Shown here: positions 42,093-53,017 of the stretch, piece by piece
Numbering within the stretch: the stretch's first letter is position 1
Layout: the number at the start of each line of letters is the position of its first letter
Source: an uncultured Flavobacteriaceae bacterium
GTDB lineage: Bacteria; Bacteroidota; Bacteroidia; Flavobacteriales; Flavobacteriaceae
NCBI GenBank assembly: GCA_937136455.1
Contig: CAKZOO010000179.1
Coordinates: forward strand, 62,001-126,000
DNA length: 64,000 nt
Direction of reading: 5' to 3'
Notes under the pieces: generated by a model
What the model was told of the DNA's origin: nothing
What the model saw: the letters and a program-made list of their open reading frames with translations, nothing else
Database searches by the model: none
Position numbers and translations under genes: made by a program

Positions 42093-42575
42093 ATGACTAC
42101 AGTAAAATTAGATGAAATAGATCACCAGATCTTAGATATGTTGATCGACAACACAAGAACCCCATTTACAGATATTGCAAAGAAATTATTGATTTCAGCA
42201 GGTACTGTACACGTTCGTGTTAAAAAAATGGAAGAAGCTGGTATCATCCAAGGATCTTCTTTGACTCTTGATTATATTAAGTTGGGCTACTCATTTATTG
42301 CGTATGTTGGAATCTTTTTGGAGAAAACACATCAAACTAAGTTTGTGATTGAGCGTTTAAATCAAATTCCAAACGTTACTGTAGCACATATTACTACAGG
42401 TAAATTCAATATTTTCTGTAAGATTAGAGCAAAGGATACCACTCATGCAAAGAACATCATCTTTAAAATAGATGACATCGATGGAATCAGCAGAACAGAG
42501 ACGATGATTTCATTAGAAGAGAGCATTAACGATAAAAAGCGTTTGATGCATACTATTTTTTCTGAACTAGATTAA
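42093..42575 (+). CDS. Lrp/AsnC family transcriptional regulator
   Basis: LDEIDHQILDMLIDNTRTPFTDIAKKLLISAGTVHVRVKKMEEAGIIQG. Confidence 0.93.
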   Translation: MTTVKLDEIDHQILDMLIDNTRTPFTDIAKKLLISAGTVHVRVKKMEEAGIIQGSSLTLDYIKLGYSFIAYVGIFLEKTHQTKFVIERLNQIPNVTVAHITTGKFNIFCKIRAKDTTHAKNIIFKIDDIDGISRTETMISLEESINDKKRLMHTIFSELD

Positions 42576-42594
42576 GTAACTACTGCTTATAAAC

Positions 42595-42623
42595 AAAAAA
42601 GCACCTCATTGAGGTGCTTTTTT
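42595..42623. terminator. Terminator between convergent asnC-like and aroB genes
   Basis: AAAAAAGCACCTC-att-GAGGTGCTTTTTT. Confidence 0.88.
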
Positions 42624-42642
42624 ATGTTGAATAATTTACTTC

Positions 42643-43707
42643 TTAAAGTGAATTGTAGTATTCAAAAGCGTCATTGAGGTCGTTGTCTTTGATCTGTATG
42701 TCGTATACGGCCTTTCCAATGCGTTCTAAGAGCACGTATTTGATTTGACCATGAGAATTCTTCTTGTCAAATTTTAAGAGCGCTATCGCCTCTTTTTTGT
42801 CTTTATCTGAAATTTTAACCTTTCCGTAGTGATTTAGTAATGTGCTGCTGACTTCTTCGAGTTCATCGCTACTCAAACCAGTATAAATAGTTGATAAGTA
42901 TGATTCCATGATCATTCCAACAGCGATCGCTTCTCCGTGCAGGAGCATTTTATCTTCTCCTAGTGATAGAAAATATGATTCAATCGCATGCCCAAGAGTG
43001 TGACCAAAATTTAAGACTTTGCGAAGCGAGTTTTCTCTTGGATCTTTTTGAACCACATCAGCCTTGATTTGAACAGAGGTTGAAATAGCTTCTTCAATAC
43101 TAGTTGAGTTAAAATTGTCTTTTAGTTGATTCCAGTAGTCTTTGTCACAGATAAGACCGTGTTTGAGCATTTCAGCAAAACCGCTTTTGAGTTGTCTTTT
43201 GTCAAGAGTTGCTAAATACGCATGGTCTACAATTACAAATTCAGGTTCTACAATGACTCCAATTTGATTTTTAAGCATTCCTAAATCCACGCCGGTTTTA
43301 CCTCCAACAGAGGCGTCAACCATCGAAAGCAGGGTAGTAGGGATATTGTAGAAATCAACACCTCTTTTAAAGCAAGAAGCAATAAATCCTCCCATATCAG
43401 TAATCACACCACCACCGAGGTTAATCATCGCACTCTTGCGATCAGCACCTAATTCAGATAGCGCTTCCCAAACACCATTACAAGTTTCGAGTGTTTTATT
43501 GATTTCACCTGATTCTATTTCAATGATTTCAATAGGAAATTCGCCCTCTAGGTTTCCCATAAAATAGGGAAGGCAATTATCGTGTGTGTTTTCATCGACA
43601 AAAACCACGATTAAAGAGTAGTTTTTATCTGTAAGTGTTTCTGCTAATTTAGGATACGATTCTGCACCAAAAAGGACGGAAGAGTTTGCTGTTTTAATCG
43701 ATTTCAT
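42643..43707 (-). CDS. aroB: 3-dehydroquinate synthase
   Basis: NLGGGVITDMGGFIASCFKRGVDFYNIPTTLLSMVDASVGGKTGVDL, NFGHTLGHAIE. Confidence 0.95.
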   Translation of the reverse strand: MKSIKTANSSVLFGAESYPKLAETLTDKNYSLIVVFVDENTHDNCLPYFMGNLEGEFPIEIIEIESGEINKTLETCNGVWEALSELGADRKSAMINLGGGVITDMGGFIASCFKRGVDFYNIPTTLLSMVDASVGGKTGVDLGMLKNQIGVIVEPEFVIVDHAYLATLDKRQLKSGFAEMLKHGLICDKDYWNQLKDNFNSTSIEEAISTSVQIKADVVQKDPRENSLRKVLNFGHTLGHAIESYFLSLGEDKMLLHGEAIAVGMIMESYLSTIYTGLSSDELEEVSSTLLNHYGKVKISDKDKKEAIALLKFDKKNSHGQIKYVLLERIGKAVYDIQIKDNDLNDAFEYYNSL

Positions 43708-43790
43708 AGGTACTTAAATTCAAGGCAAAATAAAGACTATTTTTGCATTAATAATAAAAATCCCTGAGCTATATTTGCCTAATTATTAAT

Positions 43791-44966
43791 TTGACAATAA
43801 TGAAGCGAATTTTTGAGGATACTGCAACGGCATTTGCTTTAAAATCAGACACTGAATTAGAGCGTGCGTATTTTCTTTTTAAACTTATAGCCAATGAACC
43901 ACTCGTTAAAGTTGGAACAGCTGTTACCAATTTTGCACTTAAGGCACATTTACCTGTTGAAGGTCTGATACGAGCAACTGTATTCGATCATTTTTGTGCT
44001 GGTGTTTCTGAGGAAGATTCTATTGAAACAGTCGACAAACTCTTTTCAAAAAATGTACACTCGATTTTCGACTATTCAGTGGAGGGAAAAGTAGAGGAGT
44101 ATTCTTTTGACCAGATCAGGGATCGCATCCTCAATATTTTCAACTATTTGACCCAAAGAGAGGCGCTTCCTTTTGCAGTGTTTAAACCAACTGCTATGGG
44201 TTCAATAGAGATCTACCAAAAGAAATCTGAAGGAAAATTAACAACCGAAAAAGAGCAGGAATCATGGAATCGCATCGTAAATCGCATTGAAGCGATTTGT
44301 CAAAAGGCAGCTCAAAACGCCATTCCTGTTTTAGTTGATGCAGAAGAGAGTTGGATGCAAGATGCCGCTGATGATCTTCTCGAAGAATTGATGGAAAAGT
44401 ACAATAAGGAAGAGGTGATTGTCATTAATACCATTCAAGCGTATCGATGGGATCGATTGGACTATTTAAAAGGATTGGTGGAAAGAGCAAAGTCCAAAGG
44501 TTTTAAAATAGGAATTAAATTGGTCCGAGGGGCCTATATGGAAAAGGAAAATGAACGTGCTCAAAAAATGGGTTATAAGAGTCCTATCTGTGCGTCCAAA
44601 GCAGCTACAGATGATAATTACAATACAATTTTGCGTTTTATGATGGAGCACATCGATTCTTTTTTAATTTACGCTGGAACACATAATGAAGAATCAAATT
44701 ATTTACTGATGGATTTGATCGATCAAAATTCTTTAGCAAAAGACGATCCAAGAGTGTGGTTTGGTCAACTCTACGGAATGAGTGATCACATCAGTTTTAA
44801 TCTTTCAAAAGAAGGGTATAATGTGTCAAAATACCTTCCATTTGGTCCTGTCAAAGACGTGATGCCTTATCTAATGAGAAGAGCAGAAGAAAATACTTCT
44901 GTAGCTGGTCAGACTTCCAGAGAACTCACTTTGCTTAAAAAGGAACGCGATCGCAGAAAATTATAA
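43791..44966 (+). CDS. Proline dehydrogenase
   Basis: FAVFKPTAMGS, VLVDAEESWMQDAADDL, IKLVRGAYMEKENERAQ, AGTHNEESN, FGQLYGMSDH. Confidence 0.92.
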   Translation: MTIMKRIFEDTATAFALKSDTELERAYFLFKLIANEPLVKVGTAVTNFALKAHLPVEGLIRATVFDHFCAGVSEEDSIETVDKLFSKNVHSIFDYSVEGKVEEYSFDQIRDRILNIFNYLTQREALPFAVFKPTAMGSIEIYQKKSEGKLTTEKEQESWNRIVNRIEAICQKAAQNAIPVLVDAEESWMQDAADDLLEELMEKYNKEEVIVINTIQAYRWDRLDYLKGLVERAKSKGFKIGIKLVRGAYMEKENERAQKMGYKSPICASKAATDDNYNTILRFMMEHIDSFLIYAGTHNEESNYLLMDLIDQNSLAKDDPRVWFGQLYGMSDHISFNLSKEGYNVSKYLPFGPVKDVMPYLMRRAEENTSVAGQTSRELTLLKKERDRRKL

Positions 44967-45344
44967 TAAATTTATAGCTTCAACGGTTACCTGATCTTCA
45001 CAAGAGCTGAGGCTAATTTCAACTTCTTGTTCATTTAAGATTCCTTCGAGTATATAGTGTCCACAAGGTTCTCTTCTAGGCTCACTCTTCTTGAAGTTAA
45101 TTTCACCATCGAGAAATACTCGAGAAATCCCCGTAGTATCTAATTCTGTACTTTGAATACGCTCTGAGAGATTTGAAGCGTATTGATGTGGTTTAGATCG
45201 CAGATCATTTAAAACCCTACAATTGGGTAAATAACAAAAGCTGACACCAGTTTCATCTGATTTCTTTTTTAGAAAAAAAGCTAAAAAGATCAATCCTATA
45301 GATAAACCTGCTAAATAGAAGCCCAATCGCTTGAGAAATGGCAT
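44961..45344 (-). CDS. DUF4258-like single-TM protein
   Basis: N-terminal TM, SERIQSTELDTTGISRVFLDGEINFKKSEPRREPCGHYILEG. Confidence 0.65.
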   Translation of the reverse strand: MPFLKRLGFYLAGLSIGLIFLAFFLKKKSDETGVSFCYLPNCRVLNDLRSKPHQYASNLSERIQSTELDTTGISRVFLDGEINFKKSEPRREPCGHYILEGILNEQEVEISLSSCEDQVTVEAINLL

Positions 45345-45345
45345 A

Positions 45346-46539
45346 TTAAAAAATTAAGAAGTTAATATTGGTATGAGTTAATCCTAGTTGATCTCCAATG
45401 GTACTGCTAGTAAGTACTCCTTGATAGAGATAGACTCCGTTTTTGAGTCCTTGATCCAAACGCAGAGCATTGTCAATACCACCCTTTTCTGCCAGATCCA
45501 ATAAGATAGGGGTGCAGATATTACTCATAGACACCGATGCCGTCTTAGGGTATCTGGAGGGGATGTTGGGAACACAATAGTGAATGACATCAAATTTCTT
45601 AAAGGTTGGTTTTTGATGAGAAGTGAGTTGAGAAGTTTCAAAACAACCACCTCGATCGATACTGATATCGATAATCACAGACCCTTTCTTCATAAAGGAA
45701 ACCATTTCCCCAGAAACCACCACAGGAGTTCTGTGATGACATTCAATTGCTCCTACAGCCACATCACAACGTCTTAGTGCTTTGAGCATGTTTTTTGGTT
45801 GTAGAGTAGAAGTGTAGATAGGGTGTTTTAATTCCGATTGTATCTTTCTTAGATTTGAAGTAGAATTGTCAAATATTTTAACAGATGCTCCGAGATTTAA
45901 GGCTGTTTTGGCCGCCCAAACAGCTGCAGTACCTGAACCAAAGATGACGATCTCTGTAGGAGGTACCCCTGAGATATTTCCAAAAAGCTGTCCTTTTCCC
46001 TCATGGGATTTACTCATCAATTCGGCTGCTATATAAATTGCAGACAAACCAGAAATTTCACTCAAAGAACTTACAAAAGGAAAACTTCCGTCGTGCTCAG
46101 TGAGTTCTTCTAATGCGATTGCAGTTATCTTTTTCTCTTGAAGTTTGTTGATATAATAAAGATCCTTAGACTTTAAGTTCAAGGTAGAAATGACAGTGCT
46201 ATGAGGTTTTAAAAGATCTATTTCTTGATCGTTAACTGGAGCGACTTTGAGTATTAAGGGGCATTCAAAAACTTTTTTAGGATCACTTTCAATAGAGGCA
46301 CCAGCCTTTTGATATTCACTGTCTGAAAAATGTGCGTGATCGCCAGCACCTTGTTCTACGATGACCTTGTGGTCATTTGCGACAAGTGCAGCAATAGCGT
46401 CAGGAGTGAGGCATACCCTTTTTTCTTCCATTTCTCGTTCCTTAGGAAGCCCAATAATTAAGCTGCCTTTTTTGATAGCGACTGCTAAACGCTCTTCTTT
46501 AGGCATCAGTTCAGTCGGATTAAAGGGTGATTCCATCAT
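45346..46539 (-). CDS. ald: Alanine dehydrogenase
   Basis: GLPKEREMEEKRVCLTPDAI, VIFGSGTAAVWAAKTALNLGASVKIFD, IDISIDRGGCFETS. Confidence 0.88.
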   Translation of the reverse strand: MMESPFNPTELMPKEERLAVAIKKGSLIIGLPKEREMEEKRVCLTPDAIAALVANDHKVIVEQGAGDHAHFSDSEYQKAGASIESDPKKVFECPLILKVAPVNDQEIDLLKPHSTVISTLNLKSKDLYYINKLQEKKITAIALEELTEHDGSFPFVSSLSEISGLSAIYIAAELMSKSHEGKGQLFGNISGVPPTEIVIFGSGTAAVWAAKTALNLGASVKIFDNSTSNLRKIQSELKHPIYTSTLQPKNMLKALRRCDVAVGAIECHHRTPVVVSGEMVSFMKKGSVIIDISIDRGGCFETSQLTSHQKPTFKKFDVIHYCVPNIPSRYPKTASVSMSNICTPILLDLAEKGGIDNALRLDQGLKNGVYLYQGVLTSSTIGDQLGLTHTNINFLIF

Positions 46540-46949
46540 CAGTGTTCAATTAGGGTTAAGGTTCTGCTTTCAGGACTGTCAATAGTCAACTGTACTTCTG
46601 TATATCGATCAGGCAATAAATTGACAATACGCTCTGACCATTCGATAAAGATCCATCCATCAAAGTTAAAATAATCTTCAATACCGATGTCATACGCTTC
46701 AACTTCATCTTCAATACGATAAAAATCAAAGTGGTACGCTAGAGTCTTACCCAATGAATCTTCATAGGTGTTGACAATTCCAAAACTTGGACTCTGACCA
46801 GAGTCCTCACATCCGAGTTTAGCAATCAGTTCTTTGATTAAGGTTGTTTTTCCAGCCCCCATTTCACCGTTGAGGCAAAGTAATTTTGAGCAGGACTTCT
46901 CTATAATGTATGTTGCTGCTTTAGATAGTTCTGAAACACTGTAGGTCAT
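46539..46949 (-). CDS. tsaE: tRNA threonylcarbamoyladenosine biosynthesis ATPase TsaE
   Basis: LNGEMGAGKTTLIKELIAKLG, SPSFGIVNTYED, HFDFYRIE. Start 46949 (MTYSVSEL) preferred over 47015, which overlaps porX. Confidence 0.92.
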   Translation of the reverse strand: MTYSVSELSKAATYIIEKSCSKLLCLNGEMGAGKTTLIKELIAKLGCEDSGQSPSFGIVNTYEDSLGKTLAYHFDFYRIEDEVEAYDIGIEDYFNFDGWIFIEWSERIVNLLPDRYTEVQLTIDSPESRTLTLIEH

Positions 46950-46992
46950 TATATTTATTTTAAGAGTCACAAAGATACAGAAGAACTCGAGA

Positions 46993-48534
46993 TTATTTAG
47001 GGTATAAAACCACAAAGGGCAAAATCATTTCTTCCAGTGAAATTCCACCGTGTTGATATGAGTCTTTGTAGTGATTTATGAATTGATTGTAGTTGTTTGG
47101 GTAGGCGAAAAAGGTATCAGCTACCGCAAAGACATAATTAGTACTTATACTCATGGAACTCAATCCAAAACTTTGTGGATCATCGATTCGTATGGAGTCC
47201 TTTGAAGAGGCCTTGAGATTTGATCCCAACTTGTATCTAAAATTGCTGTTGATTTCTCTAGATGCTTTGATGATAGATGGTGTCTTTACTCTAATAGTCC
47301 CGTGATCAGTAGTAAGGATGAGTTGTAAATCCATTTCAGCAGCTCTTTTGACAATTTCCAAAAGAGGTGAATTTTCAAACCAGGACTTGGTTAAGGAACG
47401 ATAGGCTTTATCGTCAGATGCTAATTCTTTAATGACGTTCATTTCTGTTTTTGCATGAGATAAAATATCGATGGTATTATAAACTAAAATATTGAGATCA
47501 TTGTCTTTAAGTTGATGAATTTTAGATAAATAACGTTGGCCTTGTTTTAGATTGCTAATTTTGTCATAGGTCCAATTGATCGAATCGTCTAAACGTTGTA
47601 ATTGTGCTTTAAAGAAACTGTCCTCTTCATTGTTTTTTCCTCCTTCTTCTAAATCGTCTTTCCATAAATCTGGATGTTTTTTTTCCATTTCTAGAGGGGT
47701 TAAACCGGAGAAAATGGCATTTCTAGCGTAATGTGTTGCTGATGGCAGAATAGCGTAATAGGCTTCTTCGTGGTCTATTTGGTAATATTGATCAATAATT
47801 GGAGCAATTTTTCTCCATTGATCAAATCTTAAATTGTCTAAGACAACTAACAAGGTTTTTTTGTTGAGTAAAGGGCGTATTTTTTCTTTGTAAAGTCGGT
47901 GTGATAATGCAGGAGCATCTTGACCTTTGATCCACAGTGGATAATTCCTTTCAACGAATTTGGCAAAGTATTTATTGGCGGTTAACTTTTGAGATTCTAG
48001 AATTTCTGAGAGATTTCCTGACTTTTCATCTTCTAGTGTTTCTTCCCAGAAAATCAACTTCTTAAAGATATCCACCCAGTCTTTATGAGTTTGAGCAGCT
48101 TCAATTTCACCACTGAGTATTCCAAATTCTTTTTGGTAGTCCGTAGTCGCTTTATCGCTGATGATTTTGGGAAGTTCTAAATTCTTTTTAAGGCTCAGAA
48201 GTATTTGATTTGGATGAACAGGCTTTAAGAGGTAGTCAGCTATTTTAGATCCCAAAGCGTCGTTCATGATACGCTCTTCCTGATTGTTGGTAATCATTAT
48301 GACTTTTAGGGTTGGTTGAAGTTCTTTGATTTTTCCAAGGGTTTGTAAACCGTCCATACCAGGCATATTTTCATCTAAGAGTACCATGTTGAAATGTTCC
48401 TTTTCAATGCGTTTTAGAGCTTCATAACCACTGTTGCACTGACTGACTAAATACCCTTTTTCTTCCAAAAAAAGGATGTGAGGCTTTAATAAATGTATCT
48501 CATCATCGACCCACAAGATATTTAGCTGATTCAT
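46993..48534 (-). CDS. porX: PorX-like response regulator with PglZ domain
   Basis: Receiver domain (ILWVDDE, VLLDENMPGMDG, LLKPVHPNQI) plus PglZ-type C-terminus (LVVLDNLRFDQW, LTTDHGTIRV). Confidence 0.9.
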   Translation of the reverse strand: MNQLNILWVDDEIHLLKPHILFLEEKGYLVSQCNSGYEALKRIEKEHFNMVLLDENMPGMDGLQTLGKIKELQPTLKVIMITNNQEERIMNDALGSKIADYLLKPVHPNQILLSLKKNLELPKIISDKATTDYQKEFGILSGEIEAAQTHKDWVDIFKKLIFWEETLEDEKSGNLSEILESQKLTANKYFAKFVERNYPLWIKGQDAPALSHRLYKEKIRPLLNKKTLLVVLDNLRFDQWRKIAPIIDQYYQIDHEEAYYAILPSATHYARNAIFSGLTPLEMEKKHPDLWKDDLEEGGKNNEEDSFFKAQLQRLDDSINWTYDKISNLKQGQRYLSKIHQLKDNDLNILVYNTIDILSHAKTEMNVIKELASDDKAYRSLTKSWFENSPLLEIVKRAAEMDLQLILTTDHGTIRVKTPSIIKASREINSNFRYKLGSNLKASSKDSIRIDDPQSFGLSSMSISTNYVFAVADTFFAYPNNYNQFINHYKDSYQHGGISLEEMILPFVVLYPK

Positions 48535-48565
48535 TTACTTATATTTGTATTAAAATTTAGATGTT

Positions 48566-49786
48566 TTGAGCAAAAACCAAAAGCTTTTTACCTTCAATGA
48601 TCCAATTTACGGATTTATTCGAATTCGCCACCCTTTTTTATTAGAACTCATCGATGATCCTGTTTTTCAGCGTCTTAGAAGAATTACACAAATGGGTTTG
48701 TCTTCCTATGTATTCCCAGGAGCACAGCATACCAGATTTGAGCACGCTATTGGGGCTATGTACTTAATGAGTAAGGCTATCAGGGTTTTGCGATTAAAAG
48801 AGGTTGAAATAAGTGTTGAAGAAGAACAAGGGTTGTTAGGTGCTATCCTTTTACACGATATTGGTCATGGTCCATACTCTCATGCGATGGAACATATATT
48901 GCTCAAGGAGGTATCTCATGAAGAAATTACACTTCAATTGATGAAATCACTCAACAAGAAGTATCATGGGGTATTGGATATCGCTATTGAAATTTTTCAA
49001 AAGACCTATCCCAAAACATTTTTGAATGAATTGGTAGCAAGTCAATTAGATATTGATCGATTGGACTATCTTAAAAGAGACAGTTTTTATACTGGTGTAG
49101 CAGAGGGGAATATCAATTCAGAACGATTGATTTCCATGTTGGATGTTATTGATGGTTCCTTAGCTATTGAAGAAAAGGGCGTGTTCTCTGTTGAAAAATT
49201 CCTCATGGCTAGAAGATTTATGTATTGGCAGGTCTATCTTCACAAAACTTCTTTTGTAGCAGAAGAACTTCTCTTAAAAATCTTTAAAAGAGTTAAAGAA
49301 TTACTGCAAAGTAACAGTTATATTTTCATGTCCACCTCGCTGCATTTCTTTTTAAAAGAAGATAGAAAATTAGACGATTTAGCCCTAGAACATTTTGTTC
49401 AATTAGACGATATAGACGTGATGTACGCTATAAAAAAATGGTGTGAAAGTGAAGATAAGGTATTGTCTACTCTTTCTAAGATGCTCATTGAGAGAAACTT
49501 ACTTGCAATAGACATACAAACTAAAAAGATATCGGATTCTAAACTCAACAAGATTAAGAAAAGCTGCATGGAACATTTGAATCTCAGCAAAGAAGAAGTG
49601 GATTATTTTGTCTTTAGCGGTTCCATTAAAAACTCTGCTTATAACAAGAAAATCAATCCAATAGCACTGGCCAATGAGGATAATGAACTCGTTAATTTTG
49701 ACTCAGCAAAGGATCAAAGTTTTTCAAAATCACTCTCTAAATCTGTGGAGAAGTATTATATATGCTTCCCAAAAGAACTCAAATAG
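48566..49786 (+). CDS. HD-domain phosphohydrolase (TTG start)
   Basis: [57 protein letters not shown]. Confidence 0.9.
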   Translation: MSKNQKLFTFNDPIYGFIRIRHPFLLELIDDPVFQRLRRITQMGLSSYVFPGAQHTRFEHAIGAMYLMSKAIRVLRLKEVEISVEEEQGLLGAILLHDIGHGPYSHAMEHILLKEVSHEEITLQLMKSLNKKYHGVLDIAIEIFQKTYPKTFLNELVASQLDIDRLDYLKRDSFYTGVAEGNINSERLISMLDVIDGSLAIEEKGVFSVEKFLMARRFMYWQVYLHKTSFVAEELLLKIFKRVKELLQSNSYIFMSTSLHFFLKEDRKLDDLALEHFVQLDDIDVMYAIKKWCESEDKVLSTLSKMLIERNLLAIDIQTKKISDSKLNKIKKSCMEHLNLSKEEVDYFVFSGSIKNSAYNKKINPIALANEDNELVNFDSAKDQSFSKSLSKSVEKYYICFPKELK

Positions 49787-49821
49787 GGATTAATCTCTTA
49801 GAATTTCTTAATTTTGTATCC

Positions 49822-50826
49822 ATGAAATTTACAGCTAGTCAGATAGCCGCCATACTCGATGGCGAAATAGATGGAAATCCAGAAGTGTGGGTTGATAAGC
49901 TATCTAAGATAGAAGAGGGCGAAGAGGGGTCGTTGACTTTTTTGTCAAACCCTAAGTACACTTCCTATATCTATTCTACTTCCTCCTCTATAGCTATAGT
50001 AGACAAAGACTTTGTAGCAGAGAAATCTATTGTACCCACTTTAATTAGAGTTAGTGACGCTTACGGAGCTTTTTCAAAGCTTTTGTCTTATTACGATTCG
50101 ATTAAAACAGAAAAAAGTGGAATTGAATCTCCTTCTTTTATTTCAGATGATCTCAAACAGGGTAAAGGACTTTATATTGGAGCCTTTACGTATATTGACA
50201 AAGGAGTTATTCTAGGTGATGATGTGAAAATCTACCCCAATGTTTATATAGGAGAAAATGTTCAAATAGGTAATCGTGTAACCTTGTTTTCAGGTGTTAA
50301 AATCTACTCGGATACGCGAATTGGAAACGATTGTGTCATTCATTCCAATGCGGTTATCGGTGCTGATGGATTTGGATTTGCTCCAAATTCTGAAGGGGTA
50401 TACAACAAAGTTCCTCAAACAGGTAATGTAATTATCGAAGATCACGTAGATATTGGAGCTTCTACAACTATTGACAAAGCTACTTTAGGGTCCACTATTA
50501 TTCGAAAGGGTGTAAAACTCGACAACCAGATTCAAATTGCACACAATGTTGAAATTGGGGAAAATACAGTTATCGCAGCTCAAAGTGGGGTTGCAGGTTC
50601 TACAAAGGTTGGGAAAAATTGTATTATTGGTGGACAAGTAGGAATAGCTGGCCATTTGACCATTGGAGATAATGTGCGTATGCAGGGGCAATCAGGAGTC
50701 ATCAAGAGTTTAAAAGACGATGCCGTAGTACAAGGAACTCCTGCATTTAATTATAACGATTACAACAAGTCTTACGTATACTTTAAAAATTTACCAAAAC
50801 ATCTAAATCAGAAAAAAAACAACTAA
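49822..50826 (+). CDS. lpxD: UDP-3-O-(3-hydroxyacyl)glucosamine N-acyltransferase
   Basis: Hexapeptide repeats, [47 protein letters not shown]; start [12 protein letters not shown] at 49822. Confidence 0.95.
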   Translation: MKFTASQIAAILDGEIDGNPEVWVDKLSKIEEGEEGSLTFLSNPKYTSYIYSTSSSIAIVDKDFVAEKSIVPTLIRVSDAYGAFSKLLSYYDSIKTEKSGIESPSFISDDLKQGKGLYIGAFTYIDKGVILGDDVKIYPNVYIGENVQIGNRVTLFSGVKIYSDTRIGNDCVIHSNAVIGADGFGFAPNSEGVYNKVPQTGNVIIEDHVDIGASTTIDKATLGSTIIRKGVKLDNQIQIAHNVEIGENTVIAAQSGVAGSTKVGKNCIIGGQVGIAGHLTIGDNVRMQGQSGVIKSLKDDAVVQGTPAFNYNDYNKSYVYFKNLPKHLNQKKNN

Positions 50827-50827
50827 G

Positions 50828-52228
50828 ATGACAACCACATCGAAAAAACAAACAACTATTGCAAAAGAAGTGAGTCTTACAGGTGTAGGGCTTCATACTG
50901 GTAATAATGTAACACTTAAATTTTGTCCTGCTGATGCAAACTCTGGATATGTTTTTAAAAGAGTTGATTTAGAAGGACAACCGACCATCAAAGCGGATGC
51001 CTCTTTTGTAGTAAGTACTCAAAGAGGTACCAATTTAGAAAGCGGTAATGTAGTCATTAATACAAGTGAGCACGTTCTCGCTGCATTGGTGGGGTTGGAA
51101 ATCGACAATGTGTTAATTGAAATTGATGCAGCTGAACCTCCAATAATGGATGGTTCCTCTAAATTTTTTATAGAAGCTATTGAAAAAGCTGGTGTTCAAG
51201 AACTAGAAGATGATCGCGAAGAATATGTGGTTAAAGAAATCATCAATTTAAAAGACGAGGAAACGGGATCTGAAATTACCTTACTTCCAGCAGATGATTA
51301 TCAAGTAACTGCTATGGTTGATTTTGGAACTAAGATTTTAGGAACTCAGAATGCTTCTTTAGATTCCATTTCAGATTTTAAAGCAGAAATTGCAGATTCG
51401 AGAACCTTCAGTTTTTTACACGAACTAGAAATGCTCTTAGACAACGGTCTCATTAAGGGAGGAGATCTCAATAATGCCATTGTATACGTAGATAAAGAGA
51501 TTTCTGATGAGACGATGAAAAAGCTTCAAAAAGCATTTAATAAAACAGATATATCAGTTACTCCAAACGGAATACTCAATAACTTAACGCTTCACTACAG
51601 CAATGAAGCTGCTCGCCACAAACTATTAGATGTGATTGGTGATTTAGCTCTAGTAGGCTGCAGAATTAGAGGAAAGGTCATCGCTAGTAAACCTGGACAT
51701 AAGATCAATACTGACTTCGCTAAGAAATTAGCAAAGATAATCAAGGAGGAAAAACGAAAAAACGTCCCTACATACGATTTAAACCAACCACCACTAATGG
51801 ACATCCACCAAATCATGGATATGTTACCTCACAGACCTCCATTTTTGTTTATCGATCGCATTATAGAGCTATCTGATTCTCATGTGGTAGGAATGAAGAA
51901 TGTAACCATGAATGAGGATTTCTTTGTGGGTCATTTCCCAGGAGCTCCAGTTATGCCAGGGGTTTTGCAAATAGAAGCTATGGCTCAAACAGGAGGGATA
52001 TTAGTGCTGTCTACAGTTCCTGATCCAGAGAACTATTTGACTTATTTTATGAAAATTGACAATGTCAAGTTCAAACAAAAAGTACTTCCTGGAGATACGT
52101 TAATTTTTAAATGTGATTTAATAACGCCTATACGAAGAGGAATTTGTCATATGAGTGCTCAAGCTTTTGCTAATGGAAAACTCGTATGTGAAGCAGAAAT
52201 GATGGCTCAAATCTCAAAAAAACAATAA
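50828..52228 (+). CDS. lpxC/fabZ: Bifunctional UDP-3-O-acyl-N-acetylglucosamine deacetylase / 3-hydroxyacyl-ACP dehydratase
   Basis: LpxC part: SLTGVGLHTG, SEHVLAAL, LHYSNEAARHKLLDVIGDLALVG; FabZ part: IMDMLPHRPPFLFIDRI, GHFPGAPVMPGVLQIEAMAQTGG. Confidence 0.96.
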   Translation: MTTTSKKQTTIAKEVSLTGVGLHTGNNVTLKFCPADANSGYVFKRVDLEGQPTIKADASFVVSTQRGTNLESGNVVINTSEHVLAALVGLEIDNVLIEIDAAEPPIMDGSSKFFIEAIEKAGVQELEDDREEYVVKEIINLKDEETGSEITLLPADDYQVTAMVDFGTKILGTQNASLDSISDFKAEIADSRTFSFLHELEMLLDNGLIKGGDLNNAIVYVDKEISDETMKKLQKAFNKTDISVTPNGILNNLTLHYSNEAARHKLLDVIGDLALVGCRIRGKVIASKPGHKINTDFAKKLAKIIKEEKRKNVPTYDLNQPPLMDIHQIMDMLPHRPPFLFIDRIIELSDSHVVGMKNVTMNEDFFVGHFPGAPVMPGVLQIEAMAQTGGILVLSTVPDPENYLTYFMKIDNVKFKQKVLPGDTLIFKCDLITPIRRGICHMSAQAFANGKLVCEAEMMAQISKKQ

Positions 52229-52229
52229 G

Positions 52230-53015
52230 ATGAATCAACCATTAGCCTATGTGCACCCAGGTGCTAAAATTGCTAAGAACGTCGTAATTGAACCTTTTAC
52301 TACTATAAGCAATAATGTGGTCATTGGAGAAGGAACTTGGATTGGATCCAATGTGACTATTATGGAAGGGGCACGTATTGGTAAAAATTGCAATATTTTT
52401 CCAGGCGCTGTGATTTCAGCACCTCCACAGGATTTAAAGTACAACGGAGAAGAGACGACTGTTGAAATTGGCGATAATGTAACTATTAGAGAATGTGTTA
52501 CCATTAATAAAGGAACTACAGATCGAATGAAAACAGTTATTGGAGATAATTGCTTAATCATGGCTTATTGTCATGTGGCTCACGATTGTTTTATTGGTAA
52601 TAACTGTATTTTTTCCAACAACTCAACGCTTGCAGGACATGTTACTGTCGGTAACAATGTTGTAATGGCTGGACTTGTTGCGGTTCATCAGTTTGTTACT
52701 ATTGGAAGTTTTTCTTTTGTAACAGGTGGATCTCTTGTTAGAAAAGATGTTCCTCCCTATGTCAAAGCTGCTAGGGAACCTCTTTCATTTGCAGGAATTA
52801 ATTCGGTAGGACTTCGAAGAAATGGATATAGTCCAGAAAAAATTAGAGAAATTCAAAACATTTATAGAATTTTATACCAGAGAAATTATAACAATACCCA
52901 AGCTATTCAAATAATAGAAGCTGAAATGGAAGCGACACCAGAAAGAGATGAAATCATTCTCTTTGTAAAAGATTCCAAACGAGGTATTATGAAAGGATAT
53001 ATAAGTAATTCATAA
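52230..53015 (+). CDS. lpxA: Acyl-ACP--UDP-N-acetylglucosamine O-acyltransferase
   Basis: Left-handed beta-helix repeats; PPQDLKYNGEETTVEIGDNVTIRECVTINKGT; MAYCHVAHDC. Confidence 0.95.
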   Translation: MNQPLAYVHPGAKIAKNVVIEPFTTISNNVVIGEGTWIGSNVTIMEGARIGKNCNIFPGAVISAPPQDLKYNGEETTVEIGDNVTIRECVTINKGTTDRMKTVIGDNCLIMAYCHVAHDCFIGNNCIFSNNSTLAGHVTVGNNVVMAGLVAVHQFVTIGSFSFVTGGSLVRKDVPPYVKAAREPLSFAGINSVGLRRNGYSPEKIREIQNIYRILYQRNYNNTQAIQIIEAEMEATPERDEIILFVKDSKRGIMKGYISNS

Positions 53016-53017
53016 CT

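Noticed and set aside
46950-47015. N-terminal extension of tsaE overlapping porX
   Set aside because: MWFYTLNNLEFFCIFVTLKINI is unlike TsaE; the internal start MTYSVSEL at 46949 fits the family.
52247-52561. 104-aa minus-strand ORF
   Set aside because: Antisense to lpxA; hexapeptide-repeat coding sequence yields long open reverse frames.
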